Shown: positions 9,037-18,798 of the stretch, one piece after another | How the letters are laid out: the number at the start of each line of letters is the position of its first letter | How positions within the stretch are numbered: position 1 is the stretch's first letter | Origin: Candidatus Zixiibacteriota bacterium | Lineage (GTDB): Bacteria > Zixibacteria > MSB-5A5 > GN15 > FEB-12 | Assembly: GCA_019038695.1 (NCBI GenBank) | Contig: JAHOYZ010000010.1 | Span: 186,001-250,000, forward strand | DNA: 64,000 bases | Reading direction: 5' to 3' | Program-made: the position numbers and the translations under genes | Notes under the pieces: model-generated | Told to the model about the DNA's origin: nothing | Database searches by the model: none | The model's input: only the letters and a program-made list of their open reading frames with translations

Positions 9037-10710
9037 TCAAATCAGATGACGTTTTTCGATTTCTTCATCTCCAATACCATTCATCTTCAAAATTGTTGTA
9101 ACCACTTCAGCGGCAGTTACGACTTCCGCCACAATCACATCTGCCGCACCAGCCTCCGATAGTCGATGGACATCCTGCAAATACCTTGTGCGCACAAGAA
9201 TATGCAGGTCTGACCTTACACTCCTGGCAGCTTTTACCGCTTGCTCAATGGCGCTCTGATCGTTCACAACAATCACAAATGTCTTAGCTTGCGAGGCACC
9301 AAGGAAACCCAGCACTTCAGGGCTGGTAATGTCACCAAAGAGGATCGGTTCACCCCTCTTGAGTCCAAGGCGAACATTTTCGGGGTTCATATCGACGATT
9401 ACGTATGGGATATCGAAGTCACTTAGAGCTTTGGCCAAATCATGTCCCGCAAGCCCATATCCTCCGATTATTATATGATTCTTCATTTCCGAAGAACGTT
9501 CAGAAGCTTCCTGGGCAGTGGTAACATCCAATAGGCGAGTGAGAACTCGAAACTTTCCTACTCCAGCCGCCAGGGCAGGTGCCAGAGAAAGAGCAAATGG
9601 TGTGAGAAGCATTGAAAACACTGCAGCAGCCATAAGATTGCTGGCGTGGGTTGGATCGATTAATTGGTATGTTCCAGCCACACCCAGCATAACGAACGAG
9701 AACTCTCCGATCTGGGCGAGGGCTGTACCGGCCATTGCGCTTACTCGCACCGGCATACGCATCGACAGTCCAGCAATGAACACGATCAGGAACTTGCCTG
9801 CCATTAGTCCTACGAGCAGAACAACGATACCAACAATATTTGGGATTATAGCTGCCATATCCAACAGCATCCCCACGGAAACAAAGAATATTGAAATGAA
9901 CACTTCTCTGAATGAAAAAATATCTGCCAACGCCTGATGCCGATATCCACTCCCACCTACTATCAGCCCCGCCAGAAAGGCTCCAAGTGCGAGAGAAACT
10001 CCAGCGCTGGCCGAAACCCAGGCTGTTCCAATACAGACGAGCAAGACGGTCATGATAAACAAATGCCGCTGCCGAGTTCGTGCGACCATGTCCATCAATT
10101 TTGGAACTACAAGTCGGGCCGCCACGAGTACGACGGCGATTATCACAAGCGATCGAGCCAAGGTTGCTATCATTCCAGTTGATATTCCCTCTGAGTCACC
10201 CAGGAGTGGAATTATCATAATCATGGGGACTACGCATAAATCCTGGAAAATGAGAATACCCATTGTAAAACGGCCGTGAGGGGCATCAATCTCACCGCGT
10301 TGCTCCAGTCCTTTGAGAACAATCGCTGTGCTGGATACAGCTACAATGAACCCGGTCAGTAGCGATGCTTCCCAGGAAAGACCCAATGATCTTGCAATCA
10401 GAAATGCAGTCCCTATGGTGAGTCCTACCTGGATAAAGCCGCCTATGAGGATAAGCTTCCAAAGACGCCGAAGTCTATCGAGAGGAAATTCCAGACCAAT
10501 TCCAAATAGCAGGAGAGTGACACCAATTTCAGCGAGGACTTCTACCTGGTGTATATCATTGACCAAGCCCAGCCCTTTGGGACCCACGAACATACCGGCT
10601 ACGATAAATCCTGCAATGGTGGGAATCTTGAGTCGATGGAAGATCGCAACAATGGCGACACCGAGTCCCATTATTACGACCAGATCTCTTAGATAACCCA
10701 ACTCATTCAT
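9037..10710 (-). CDS. CPA2-family cation:proton antiporter with TrkA-N/RCK domain (KefB/YbaL-like)
   Basis: A 557-residue inner-membrane transporter. Residues 1 to about 385 form some 12 hydrophobic segments of the Na+/H+ exchanger fold, and the C-terminal 400-557 is a Rossmann TrkA-N domain with IIGGYGLAG for NAD(H) or nucleotide binding. Family members (KefB/KefC, YbaL, RosB) exchange K+ or Na+ for protons under nucleotide control. GGAAA precedes the ATG. There are no ancillary KefF/KefG-type genes directly beside it, though the MdaB-like quinone reductase 1.6 kb upstream belongs to the same flavodoxin-like fold as KefF/G; a functional link is only speculation. Confidence 0.88.
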   Translation of the reverse strand: MNELGYLRDLVVIMGLGVAIVAIFHRLKIPTIAGFIVAGMFVGPKGLGLVNDIHQVEVLAEIGVTLLLFGIGLEFPLDRLRRLWKLILIGGFIQVGLTIGTAFLIARSLGLSWEASLLTGFIVAVSSTAIVLKGLEQRGEIDAPHGRFTMGILIFQDLCVVPMIMIIPLLGDSEGISTGMIATLARSLVIIAVVLVAARLVVPKLMDMVARTRQRHLFIMTVLLVCIGTAWVSASAGVSLALGAFLAGLIVGGSGYRHQALADIFSFREVFISIFFVSVGMLLDMAAIIPNIVGIVVLLVGLMAGKFLIVFIAGLSMRMPVRVSAMAGTALAQIGEFSFVMLGVAGTYQLIDPTHASNLMAAAVFSMLLTPFALSLAPALAAGVGKFRVLTRLLDVTTAQEASERSSEMKNHIIIGGYGLAGHDLAKALSDFDIPYVIVDMNPENVRLGLKRGEPILFGDITSPEVLGFLGASQAKTFVIVVNDQSAIEQAVKAARSVRSDLHILVRTRYLQDVHRLSEAGAADVIVAEVVTAAEVVTTILKMNGIGDEEIEKRHLI

Positions 10711-10797
10711 GGTGTTTCCATGTCACTTGTATTGACCGAGATGTCCATCTTTGACAGTCTGTTAACAACGTACTCTCACCGGTTCGACCACTGTGAT

Positions 10798-12102
10798 CTA
10801 TTCTAATGGCTTAGAGGGGGGCTTGTCCAGTTCAACTTTACGGTCTGGTTTTTGTTGTTTCCATTCAATAGTGTATTCTTGCAGACAAAAATTACCGTCC
10901 AGGGTATGAATGGGCGTTAAGAAAAGATGCCTGGAACTGGCATCTCCTGATGGCAGAATTATCTGTGGTCTTGTCAAACCGTATGGTGATTCGTCTGGAT
11001 CTCCTGTAATAGATAGAACCTTGAACCAGTTTGTGCCGCTTCTGGATATCCAGATATCAGTCGTTGCATCAGGGTTCATCTGTTTTGAGTATCTTGAGCT
11101 TGGCTCATATGTTGTACTAAATACAAGTGTTCCGTCTTCTAACTGTGTTGAGTAATAACTCGGTTTGCCAACACTTGCAAGTCTCTCTCGTTCTCCCGTA
11201 CCGACATTGTATCTATAAATATGCGATCCATCTCTATCATTGTCAGAACACCAGTAAAGGAAGTCCTCTGTAATCATGAGTGATACGATTCTCCATCCTT
11301 GATCGCCACCACCGAGAACACCGGGGCTGTGAGTATCTTCATCGATGTACATTAAGTTGCATTCATCATCCTCGTCACCGGTACAAATCAACACTCTATT
11401 TCGATAGTGATCATATTTCATAGAGTGAATGTGAAAAATCTGTCCTGCGGGGAACTCATAGTACACTCCAAAGTTAGCCCCATCCTCGGTACCCTTGAGT
11501 ATTTTAATTTTATGAGAATGCTCTTTGCAGTAGTATTCCCCAAAATACACGTTATCGTCAGCGTCTACAGCAACGCCCTTATTGAAAGGATCATAGGAGC
11601 CTGTCTCGCTGAAACTATAAACCGGATGAAATGTCCTGTCATCATAAGTTGAACGATAAACGTGATCATAGAAGGTCAGGAGTGTTTGGCTTTCCAGTAC
11701 TACATAGTTGTTTGCGCCAAAGGCTTTGCGATAATGACGTGAGATTCGCAAGCGAGCAACGAAATCCTTTATTCGGTCAATCATATCAGGATCACTCTTG
11801 TGGAAATGACCTAATGACTCGAAAGTGTCTGATTGAGGAGACTTCTCGTATACGTAGTGATCTTCTGTGGCATAAACAGAGCCATCCTTTATATAAGCCA
11901 CTGCCAATTGTTCGATTTCGCCCACTTTTTGAACTATAACATATTCGTTCTCAAATACGGTTAACTGACATTTAGTTATCGTTGGTGTTCTGGGATGGCT
12001 TTCAAACAAAACAAGAAGGAGTACAAGGAGGGCGAGGAATACGCCGATGAGGGTAATGATTTTCCCATTATTCTCTTTGCAGCAGATAACCTTGCCAAAC
12101 AC
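10798..12102 (-). CDS. Membrane-anchored protein of unknown function, beta-propeller-like
   Basis: A 434-residue protein with one N-terminal membrane helix (about 15-34) after a short basic, Cys-containing segment, so the bulk is likely periplasmic. The rest is rich in beta-strand patterns with recurring Tyr/Trp-Asp turns (DDNVYFGEYY, DNDRDGSHIYRYN) reminiscent of a beta-propeller or BNR-type sensor, with no catalytic motif. The start is GTG at 12102 preceded by GGAGGT at good spacing. It lies downstream of mdaB on the same strand, separated by a 230-base gap with a long palindrome, so co-transcription is uncertain. Confidence 0.7.
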   Translation of the reverse strand: MFGKVICCKENNGKIITLIGVFLALLVLLLVLFESHPRTPTITKCQLTVFENEYVIVQKVGEIEQLAVAYIKDGSVYATEDHYVYEKSPQSDTFESLGHFHKSDPDMIDRIKDFVARLRISRHYRKAFGANNYVVLESQTLLTFYDHVYRSTYDDRTFHPVYSFSETGSYDPFNKGVAVDADDNVYFGEYYCKEHSHKIKILKGTEDGANFGVYYEFPAGQIFHIHSMKYDHYRNRVLICTGDEDDECNLMYIDEDTHSPGVLGGGDQGWRIVSLMITEDFLYWCSDNDRDGSHIYRYNVGTGERERLASVGKPSYYSTQLEDGTLVFSTTYEPSSRYSKQMNPDATTDIWISRSGTNWFKVLSITGDPDESPYGLTRPQIILPSGDASSRHLFLTPIHTLDGNFCLQEYTIEWKQQKPDRKVELDKPPSKPLE

Positions 12103-12263
12103 TTGCTCACCTCCAATTCTTTATCTTTCGTCAATACGAAGTGTCTCGATTACCTTGAAACGACACAAGTGGTTTTTTGGGAAGGAATGTTTGTCAACCA
12201 CCTGTCGCCTACGGCAGGTAGAGTGCCGGTTCTGTTGGAATGTCACCCGACCAGGTAATAGCT

Positions 12264-12304
12264 GTCGGGTTCCCGGCAGACATGTTTGTCTGCCGAACGC
12301 CGAC
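12264..12304. repeat. Long imperfect palindrome between mdaB and the propeller gene
   Basis: Nested arms GTCGG, GTTC and GGCAGACA pair with TGTCTGCC, GAAC and CCGAC, giving about 17 paired bases with small bulges around a TGTT loop. A second hairpin (12200-12219, 8 bp) lies 45 bases away. Neither has a T-run, so both look like REP-type elements and not terminators. Confidence 0.55.
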
Positions 12305-12332
12305 TATTTCGGGCAGGCAAACTAGTTCTGTA

Positions 12333-12923
12333 TCAGAGTTCGTTGCTCAGGTGTTGTTTGAGACGCTTAAGATCGTTTTCTACCTCTGGGGCTTTCAATA
12401 CGTTATAGCAGGAAAAAGAAGGCACAATCTCTGCTCCACAGAACTTGTAAACCGTCGTATTGGCGACAAAAATTTCATCGATGGATTTGCCTTCAAACAG
12501 AATCTGATCTTTGTTGCCGAACGCTTCTTGCGGCGCATTCCAGGTCAATGAAAGCATGTGTTTCTTACCCTGCATTTTTCCGCCGGTGCCATATTGTCTG
12601 GCAGGGTCTTTGCGTGTTCTGCCATCATCAACCAGCAGACTCTGTTGAACCAGACTGGTAGTGAATACTTCGTCGATGTATTTCTTGTGAATCCATGGAG
12701 TACCGAACCAGTAGACCGGAGATTGTGTGATAATAAGATCGGCCCAGACGTGTTTTTCGATTTCTTCGTTTACGTCATAGCCTTTTTCGATGAATGTAGT
12801 TTTTACATCACACCCTTTTGCTTCGAGTTCGGCTTTCATGGTGTCGATCAATGTTTGGTTGAGTTTGCCTTCGGCAAAACCTTCATAGCGCTGATGGGCG
12901 TTTATCAATAGTACTTTCTTCAT
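12333..12923 (-). CDS. mdaB: NAD(P)H:quinone oxidoreductase MdaB
   Basis: A 196-residue flavodoxin-fold flavoprotein, the usual length for MdaB. Diagnostic stretches are WADLIITQSPVYWFGTPW, the DGRTRKDP segment and the GGKMQGKKHMLSLTWNAP block, all closely matching the E. coli protein as I remember it. MdaB performs two-electron reduction of quinones with NAD(P)H and FAD, protecting against quinone and oxidative stress. AGGAG sits just upstream of the ATG. It probably starts a transcription unit that may extend into the gene at 10798-12102. Confidence 0.92.
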   Translation of the reverse strand: MKKVLLINAHQRYEGFAEGKLNQTLIDTMKAELEAKGCDVKTTFIEKGYDVNEEIEKHVWADLIITQSPVYWFGTPWIHKKYIDEVFTTSLVQQSLLVDDGRTRKDPARQYGTGGKMQGKKHMLSLTWNAPQEAFGNKDQILFEGKSIDEIFVANTTVYKFCGAEIVPSFSCYNVLKAPEVENDLKRLKQHLSNEL

Positions 12924-13050
12924 GATGTACTCCTGTAACAGTATTGTCCGATAATGACTTTAATAGGTCTAACATAACCATAAGCGTCGCATATTGACAG
13001 CTATTTGTATGAGGGAATGATTTCCTATACTCTTATTAGTCTAAGATCGA

Positions 13051-15441
13051 TCAATGGATCTTCAGGAGTGGGTCCAATGCAGCCTCTTTAGGGGTCGGAC
13101 CATCGTGGTGTTGGTAGGCTTCCTCAAGACACTGCAGCGAGCGGGTTTCGTCACCAAGTATTGCGTAGGAGCGTGCCATGCAGTAGTGTACTTCGCCGCT
13201 GTGTTTTTCGGCAGAAGCTACTTCTTCAAGCAATTCTCTTGCTATCTCTGAATTACCCATTGATGCCATAGCCAGAGCTTTATAAGCCAGGAGATCAACA
13301 TTCCATTCTTCGCTCGGATCCTGTCCTTCAATACTGGCGAGACATTTTTCAAAACAGTTCTTGGCCTCGGATTCGTTGCCACAATGCCGTTCCACCATTC
13401 CCAGATAGTGCCAGGCGATAAAATCAAACTGACCAGCTTTGATTGATTCATTGAACCGAACTCGGGCGGAATCACAGTCATTCTTTATGAGATATATGTA
13501 ACCGGCATCATTATAGCAGTTCGGGTCGCCTTGGTACTTAATGGCTTCCAGCAGGTTCTCCAACGCAAGATCAGGGACACCCAGTCTCATGTATACTGTT
13601 CCCAGGAGATAGTAGGCGCGACCGTAATCGGGACCCAGCTCGATGGCTCGCTGTAGGGTGGCAAGAGCCAGGGTGAATTTGCGGGCATCCATGTGAGTCA
13701 AACTTATTAACAACAGAGTTTCGAGATCAGTGGGTGCCAATTGCAGTGCCTTGCCAGCCCATTTTAGGGCGGCATCCAGATCACCTTCCATGGATTTCAA
13801 CCAGGCAAGAGTGCGGTAGCCAACGGCATACTTGGGATTAAATTCAACAGCCTTCTTGAACGACTCTTCGGCGGCTTTCATATCACCGGTGAACATACAG
13901 CAGCGTCCAGTCGAACGATGTCCCTCGGGAAGCTGTGGATTGATCTGCAGGGCTTTATCAGATGCCTGACACGCGGCTGCAATTCGCTCCGGCGTACGTT
14001 CATAGTAGGCCATGTACTGAAAGGCGTACACGTCGGAGAGCCCGGTATGAGCGAGAGCAAAGTTGGGATCAATCTCCAGAGCACGTTGGAACATATCTTC
14101 AGCGAATTTAAGATCGTCCGGGCGGTTCGTCTGGTAGTAGCTATGTCCCTTGAGATAGAAATCATAGGCCGAAACGTCTGGGGTGACGCCTTCCGCAGTG
14201 GTAGTAGTGGAGGTGCCGGTTGCTTCTGCCAGCGCTTTCGCAGCTTCGTTCGCCGCCTCCGACAGCAGTCCAAAGAGCCCTTCGGCGGATCCCTCATACT
14301 TGCGATTTGAGACTACGTTTTCGCCCTGGTCGCCGAATACTCCCAGTGACAGACGTATTTGATCCTGCCATTTCAGAAGTGAACCGGTTATTACAAAATC
14401 GGACCGACAACGCTTAAACACTTCCCCTATATTACGGGGCATGGCGGTGGAAGGCTGGGCGGAAATGACCAAATCCGTACGTGCTGTCAGCTCGCCAATG
14501 ATTTCTTCGGTAAAACCAAGACAGAAGTAGTCCCATGATTCATCACCAGATAGGTTCTTCAGGTCAACGACTGTGACCGTGCGGTGCCGTCGAGATATTC
14601 CGACTGCTACATCACCGGCACCGCTGACACCCAGGTTGCGCTGAAACGCTTCCGCGATCTCATGGGCCGATTCGGGACGTTCATCTGGAAGTTTCTGTAG
14701 CAGGTGGACAATGAGGTCGCAGAGCCATTCTGGAAGGGTTGGATCGATTTCCTGGGGACCTTCCGGGGCTTCGTACAGAATCGAGTACATGATACTGGCG
14801 GAATAGGCTCCCTCGAATGGTCGACGTCCCGCAAACAGTTCATAGAGTATGACTCCAAAGCTAAACAGATCAGATCGCGCTGAAACGACCTCTCCCGAGA
14901 GTTGCTCCGGGGAAGCATACAGGACAGTGCCCTCTACGTCGCCAGCTGCATCGACGCTGTCCGTTTGTTCCACTGTTGCGAGTCCGAAGTCGAGGATTTT
15001 CGGGTCACCTTCGGTCGTGATGCGAACATTCTCCGGCTTTAGATCGCGGTGAACAACTGCCTTAAGATGGGCAGCGGAGATACCCTCGGCGAGCTTACGG
15101 GCAGTATCAACCTTCTGCTCAAACGACCAATCTCCACATACTTCACGAAACTCGTTTCCTTCAACGAATTCCTGCGCGATGAAGCACGAACCGTTGACTT
15201 CGACGAAGTCGTGGACTTTGACTATGTAGGGTGAATCGATCCGGGACGCCACCTCTCGTTCGTTGGCGAGAGTTTGGCGATATTCGGCTGATTCGGCAAG
15301 ATCTTCGTTTATGACCTTAAGGGCCACGACGGAATCATCCCGCAGATCACGAGCCTTATAGACAGTGCCGATCCCGCCCTGTCCGACGAGCGACTCTATC
15401 CGATATTCACCAAGTTTGTCCCCGGCGCTCAGCATTAGCAA
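13051..15441 (-). CDS. Soluble Ser/Thr protein kinase with TolB-like and TPR domains
   Basis: Hanks-type kinase at residues 13-270: glycine loop GQGGIGTV, catalytic Lys42 (VALKV), HRD 131-133, DFG 151-153, and SPEQ in place of APE. A FlgO/TolB-like domain follows (about 285-390, beginning VTVVDLKNLSGD), then a TPR array to the C-terminus (796 aa). There is no membrane segment, unlike two of the kinases at 27.6-36.5 kb. It diverges from a GAF-PP2C phosphatase whose start is about 110 bases away, a natural kinase/phosphatase pair. The TTG at 15441 has GAAGG upstream; an ATG two codons later (15435) is an alternative start. Confidence 0.9.
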   Translation of the reverse strand: MLMLSAGDKLGEYRIESLVGQGGIGTVYKARDLRDDSVVALKVINEDLAESAEYRQTLANEREVASRIDSPYIVKVHDFVEVNGSCFIAQEFVEGNEFREVCGDWSFEQKVDTARKLAEGISAAHLKAVVHRDLKPENVRITTEGDPKILDFGLATVEQTDSVDAAGDVEGTVLYASPEQLSGEVVSARSDLFSFGVILYELFAGRRPFEGAYSASIMYSILYEAPEGPQEIDPTLPEWLCDLIVHLLQKLPDERPESAHEIAEAFQRNLGVSGAGDVAVGISRRHRTVTVVDLKNLSGDESWDYFCLGFTEEIIGELTARTDLVISAQPSTAMPRNIGEVFKRCRSDFVITGSLLKWQDQIRLSLGVFGDQGENVVSNRKYEGSAEGLFGLLSEAANEAAKALAEATGTSTTTTAEGVTPDVSAYDFYLKGHSYYQTNRPDDLKFAEDMFQRALEIDPNFALAHTGLSDVYAFQYMAYYERTPERIAAACQASDKALQINPQLPEGHRSTGRCCMFTGDMKAAEESFKKAVEFNPKYAVGYRTLAWLKSMEGDLDAALKWAGKALQLAPTDLETLLLISLTHMDARKFTLALATLQRAIELGPDYGRAYYLLGTVYMRLGVPDLALENLLEAIKYQGDPNCYNDAGYIYLIKNDCDSARVRFNESIKAGQFDFIAWHYLGMVERHCGNESEAKNCFEKCLASIEGQDPSEEWNVDLLAYKALAMASMGNSEIARELLEEVASAEKHSGEVHYCMARSYAILGDETRSLQCLEEAYQHHDGPTPKEAALDPLLKIH

Positions 15442-15554
15442 TACAAGCCTTCACAAAAAAAACTGTCCCGACCATATATTTGATCTGGAATATACATATA
15501 TTTCTCGCTATATTCAACAGCACAAATCACAACTATGCAAGGAAAAGAACCTGC

Positions 15555-16835
15555 ATGCCTGAACAGTCGCCAACCGAGGTCGAACGATTGCGAGCCGTTG
15601 TTGCAGAACTGGCCAGCTTGAACGAAATAGCTACCGCAATCAGTTCTGCCATGTCGGTGCAGAAAATCACCGAAATCATGATTGATCGCAGCCTGAAACA
15701 TGTCAGGGCCAGTCAGGGTGCTGTCTTCCTGCTGCAAGATGAACAGCAGTCCGATTTGCTTAAAACATTTGTCAGGCGCTCTTCCAAAGACGATCAGGAA
15801 ATGCCTATTCATTTCAACATGAATCTGACAGGCTGGATGGTTAAGAATAAGAGGCCTTTGATCGTAAACGATGTGGTCAAAGATAATCCTCTGCCCAAGG
15901 TCGACCTGGGTAAACTAGGGATAAAATCACTTTTGGCTGCGCCCCTGCTAACTCGTAACGGTCTCATTGGTGTATTAGCCGCATTCAACAAGAACGGTGA
16001 CCTTGGCTTCTCACCCCAAGATGGTCGTTTTATGGGCATTCTCGGGACTCAGTGCTCGCAAGTAATCGAAGGTGCCCGACTGTATGAAGAGGAGAAAAGA
16101 CTAGCCGCAATTCGTGAAGAACTCGAGATTGCCAGCTCTATTCAGCAGAGTTTTCTTCCAGACGAAGAATCATTCAGTGACGATACCAAACTATTCGGGG
16201 CTAATGTTCCGGCTAAAGAAGTGGGTGGTGATTTCTTTGATATCGTTAACCTTGATGAGAATCGTATCTTCCTGTCAATTGGAGATGTGGTTGGCAAAGG
16301 TGTACCCGCTGCACTTTTTATGTCCAATGCAATTGCTGTTCAACGCGCACATCTGAGCAATCAGGATTCGCTCGATCTTAGTGCGCTCGCCATCAATCTT
16401 AATAAGCTGCTGTGTCAATTCAACAAACCCGGTCAGTTCATAACAGCCCTGTTCGGCATTCTGGATCTAAAAGCTGATCGTTTCGATTATGTCAATGCGG
16501 GGCACCATCCACCGGCCATTGTACACGAAGGTCAACTTATGCCTCATCTTGACGAGGCCGACATTGTTCTTGGAGTACTACCTGACAATCACTATGAAAT
16601 CCTCAGCGTAGCTGTTCCTAAGAATGCCATGCTATGCCTTTATACTGATGGTGTGACGGAAGCTTTCGACGAGAAGCAAGATGAGTATGGCGAGGAACGC
16701 CTCTATGAGTTTCTGATTAAAACCCATACCGAATCAGCCCGGGCCATTTTGTCCCAGCTGTTTGCAGAGCTGACTACATTCCGGGGTGCCGCACAACAGT
16801 CGGATGATGTGACGGTAGTGGTAGCTAAAACGTAG
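15555..16835 (+). CDS. GAF-domain PP2C (RsbU/SpoIIE-type) Ser/Thr phosphatase
   Basis: A 426-residue cytoplasmic protein: a short helical lead, a GAF sensor domain (about 10-150) and a PP2C-SIG phosphatase domain (about 200-425). The phosphatase carries VGGDFFD and IGDVVGKGVPAAL with the metal-binding aspartates, YVNAGHHPP, and LYTDGVTEA. Relatives dephosphorylate anti-sigma-factor antagonists or other phosphoproteins in response to a signal bound by GAF. I chose ATG 15555 because AAGGAAAAG lies 7 bases upstream; the frame is open to an ATG at 15480 with no ribosome site. It is divergent from the kinase at 13051-15441, which may supply its substrates. Confidence 0.88.
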   Translation: MPEQSPTEVERLRAVVAELASLNEIATAISSAMSVQKITEIMIDRSLKHVRASQGAVFLLQDEQQSDLLKTFVRRSSKDDQEMPIHFNMNLTGWMVKNKRPLIVNDVVKDNPLPKVDLGKLGIKSLLAAPLLTRNGLIGVLAAFNKNGDLGFSPQDGRFMGILGTQCSQVIEGARLYEEEKRLAAIREELEIASSIQQSFLPDEESFSDDTKLFGANVPAKEVGGDFFDIVNLDENRIFLSIGDVVGKGVPAALFMSNAIAVQRAHLSNQDSLDLSALAINLNKLLCQFNKPGQFITALFGILDLKADRFDYVNAGHHPPAIVHEGQLMPHLDEADIVLGVLPDNHYEILSVAVPKNAMLCLYTDGVTEAFDEKQDEYGEERLYEFLIKTHTESARAILSQLFAELTTFRGAAQQSDDVTVVVAKT

Positions 16836-16921
16836 CCGGATTCCGGGCTTCCAGATGACGGTGACGTAATGACCTTACTAAATATCAAATGCCAGGGCTC
16901 TCCGATTGACTCTTAGTTACT

Positions 16922-18445
16922 TCAGGGAGTGGTTTCGAGGTCGTTGATCTTGGCTGGAGAGATCAAATCGTCACCTCCTGTATACGGATTGGCTGCACTG
17001 ACATATACCTTCCCTTCACAGTATCGTATAGAAGCGGTGTTGGTAGTAGACGCCGACAGTGTGCCATCGTACTGAAGCTCATAGTAATTACCACCCAACG
17101 CAATGCTTGTGTCGGTGCTGAAGCCGGACGTACCATGCCGGTAAAACATCACCACCGGATTGCTGTTGGGTTGAGAATACTCACGCTTGTAACAGTTATT
17201 CCCTAGCGACGTACGTGAACCCGTCGGTTGACCAATGTTGTATTCAAAAGCCGGAAGCCACTTGATGAGTGTGTCAGTGACATAGAAATCATTGATCCCA
17301 ATTCCGCCCCCCGATCCGGTGAGCATCATATAAAAATGGCCGGTGTCGGCAGCCATTTGGTAGCAACAGTATCTTTCAAATGTTGCCCTACTCCAGCCTC
17401 CCAACGCAGTGGAATCTGATGTTCCAACCATCATCCAAACAATAGCATGGCCGTCAGAATAGGTCATTGTATCCATCATGCGCCAGCATTCGTATCGACC
17501 AGTGCCCGTAGAGGTTGGCCTTAGATCCCATCCCTCACCTAACAGCATCCCGGTTCCAGTGTTTTCTATTTGTGAGATGATATTTGTGTACACACCGCCC
17601 GTTTCAACCACACCATATGCAGCTGGATTTCCGAACCGAAGCTGGTTATGGGCCGACAGGGAGTCCTCTATCTCTTGTATATACCCTTCCTCAGACAATA
17701 TGATCATACTGTCAACAATGTCAGTCGTAGACATCCCAGCCCAGCCTTCAATTGCATTACGACTACCTGTTTGAAATGGGTCCGCCCCCCCAATGGGCCA
17801 ACCTATTCCATGTATACCCCAGTAATGTCGGAATATCTGCATCTCATCTTCCATGATACCATCGTAAGTTGATCCCATAGCGGTCGATACCTTCCACGCC
17901 AGGTACTCCCACACATTGGGATTCTGGAACTTTGGCATCCAGCGATGAGAGTTCCAACCGCAATAGCGAACAAGCCCGTTATCATCACACATGACCGCAT
18001 CATCCCCTGTACAAGGGAGACCGACCGCCTGTGCTGCCTTAATACAAACACTGGAATCCGGATATGTGAATGCATACAGCGAGTCGAGGTTGTAGCCGTT
18101 AGCTGTCGCAAAAGTACGGAGCTTCGCTGTATCTCCAGCACGGTAAGTGCTAATCGTCATGTATGCCAGAACCTTGATCGATGGATTAGCCGCTTTGATA
18201 GCAGTATAAAACGATCCGCCTGCATTTATCGACACATCATAATGACGCCCAACAAAATCAGCAGCACCTACCTGACTTCCAGAATAGGTAATAGTAGCAG
18301 TCCGAAAATGAGTGAATCTTGGCCACGTTGCTGTTCTTTCCCAGTTTGCCGAAACGGTCGCTGCGACAAACCAAGTCGTCAGGGTCAGGATTGCAAACAT
18401 CGAGAGAAAACCATTCTCAGTTCTGCCGATTATCTTCTTTGACAT
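16922..18445 (-). CDS. Secreted putative glycosidase-like protein (GHL15-like TIM barrel)
   Basis: A 507-residue exported protein with an N-terminal hydrophobic signal (about 12-32, SANW region for cleavage). The body resembles the putative glycosyl hydrolase family 15-like TIM barrel: VLAYMTIST, FQNPNVWEYLAW, then DGIMEDEMQIF where acidic residues would sit at the barrel end. The extreme C-terminus SPAKINDLETTP reads like the linker that opens a fibronectin-III domain but stops there, suggesting loss of a C-terminal domain or a tail. GGAGGAATGAGGAATA precedes the ATG. The substrate is unknown; the neighbouring polysaccharide cluster makes a surface glycan plausible. Confidence 0.72.
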   Translation of the reverse strand: MSKKIIGRTENGFLSMFAILTLTTWFVAATVSANWERTATWPRFTHFRTATITYSGSQVGAADFVGRHYDVSINAGGSFYTAIKAANPSIKVLAYMTISTYRAGDTAKLRTFATANGYNLDSLYAFTYPDSSVCIKAAQAVGLPCTGDDAVMCDDNGLVRYCGWNSHRWMPKFQNPNVWEYLAWKVSTAMGSTYDGIMEDEMQIFRHYWGIHGIGWPIGGADPFQTGSRNAIEGWAGMSTTDIVDSMIILSEEGYIQEIEDSLSAHNQLRFGNPAAYGVVETGGVYTNIISQIENTGTGMLLGEGWDLRPTSTGTGRYECWRMMDTMTYSDGHAIVWMMVGTSDSTALGGWSRATFERYCCYQMAADTGHFYMMLTGSGGGIGINDFYVTDTLIKWLPAFEYNIGQPTGSRTSLGNNCYKREYSQPNSNPVVMFYRHGTSGFSTDTSIALGGNYYELQYDGTLSASTTNTASIRYCEGKVYVSAANPYTGGDDLISPAKINDLETTP

Positions 18446-18798
18446 TATTCCTCATTCCTCCAGGTATGTTCAGATCATATAAGAATACAATCAAATCACT
18501 TGCCATCGAATCTGTCGAATCCATCTTCATAAGCAATGGTGATTCAACACATTACGATCCGAGCAAAGTTCCTTCCCAATCCCTTCTGTTCATAACTTAA
18601 ACCGTCAGAAGGCTCAAAAGTGCCAAACTTATCGTAAGAAGTTTGGTTACAACCGAGTAGCCTCTGTACCACAATGAAACAGGATAGCCATTCACCTAGC
18701 AAGCGAAACTTGACTGCCTGCTTACCCGCTTCATATTACAATTATCGACCTTAAGCAACGATTCTTCAAGAGGATTGGGGAAACTTGCTACGAGACTG
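18446..18798. other. Intergenic region, nothing recognised
   Basis: 353 bases between two minus-strand genes: the leader of the glycosidase-like gene and the region downstream of the glycosyltransferase. No ORF with a ribosome site, no RNA gene and no clear hairpin. Confidence 0.5.
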
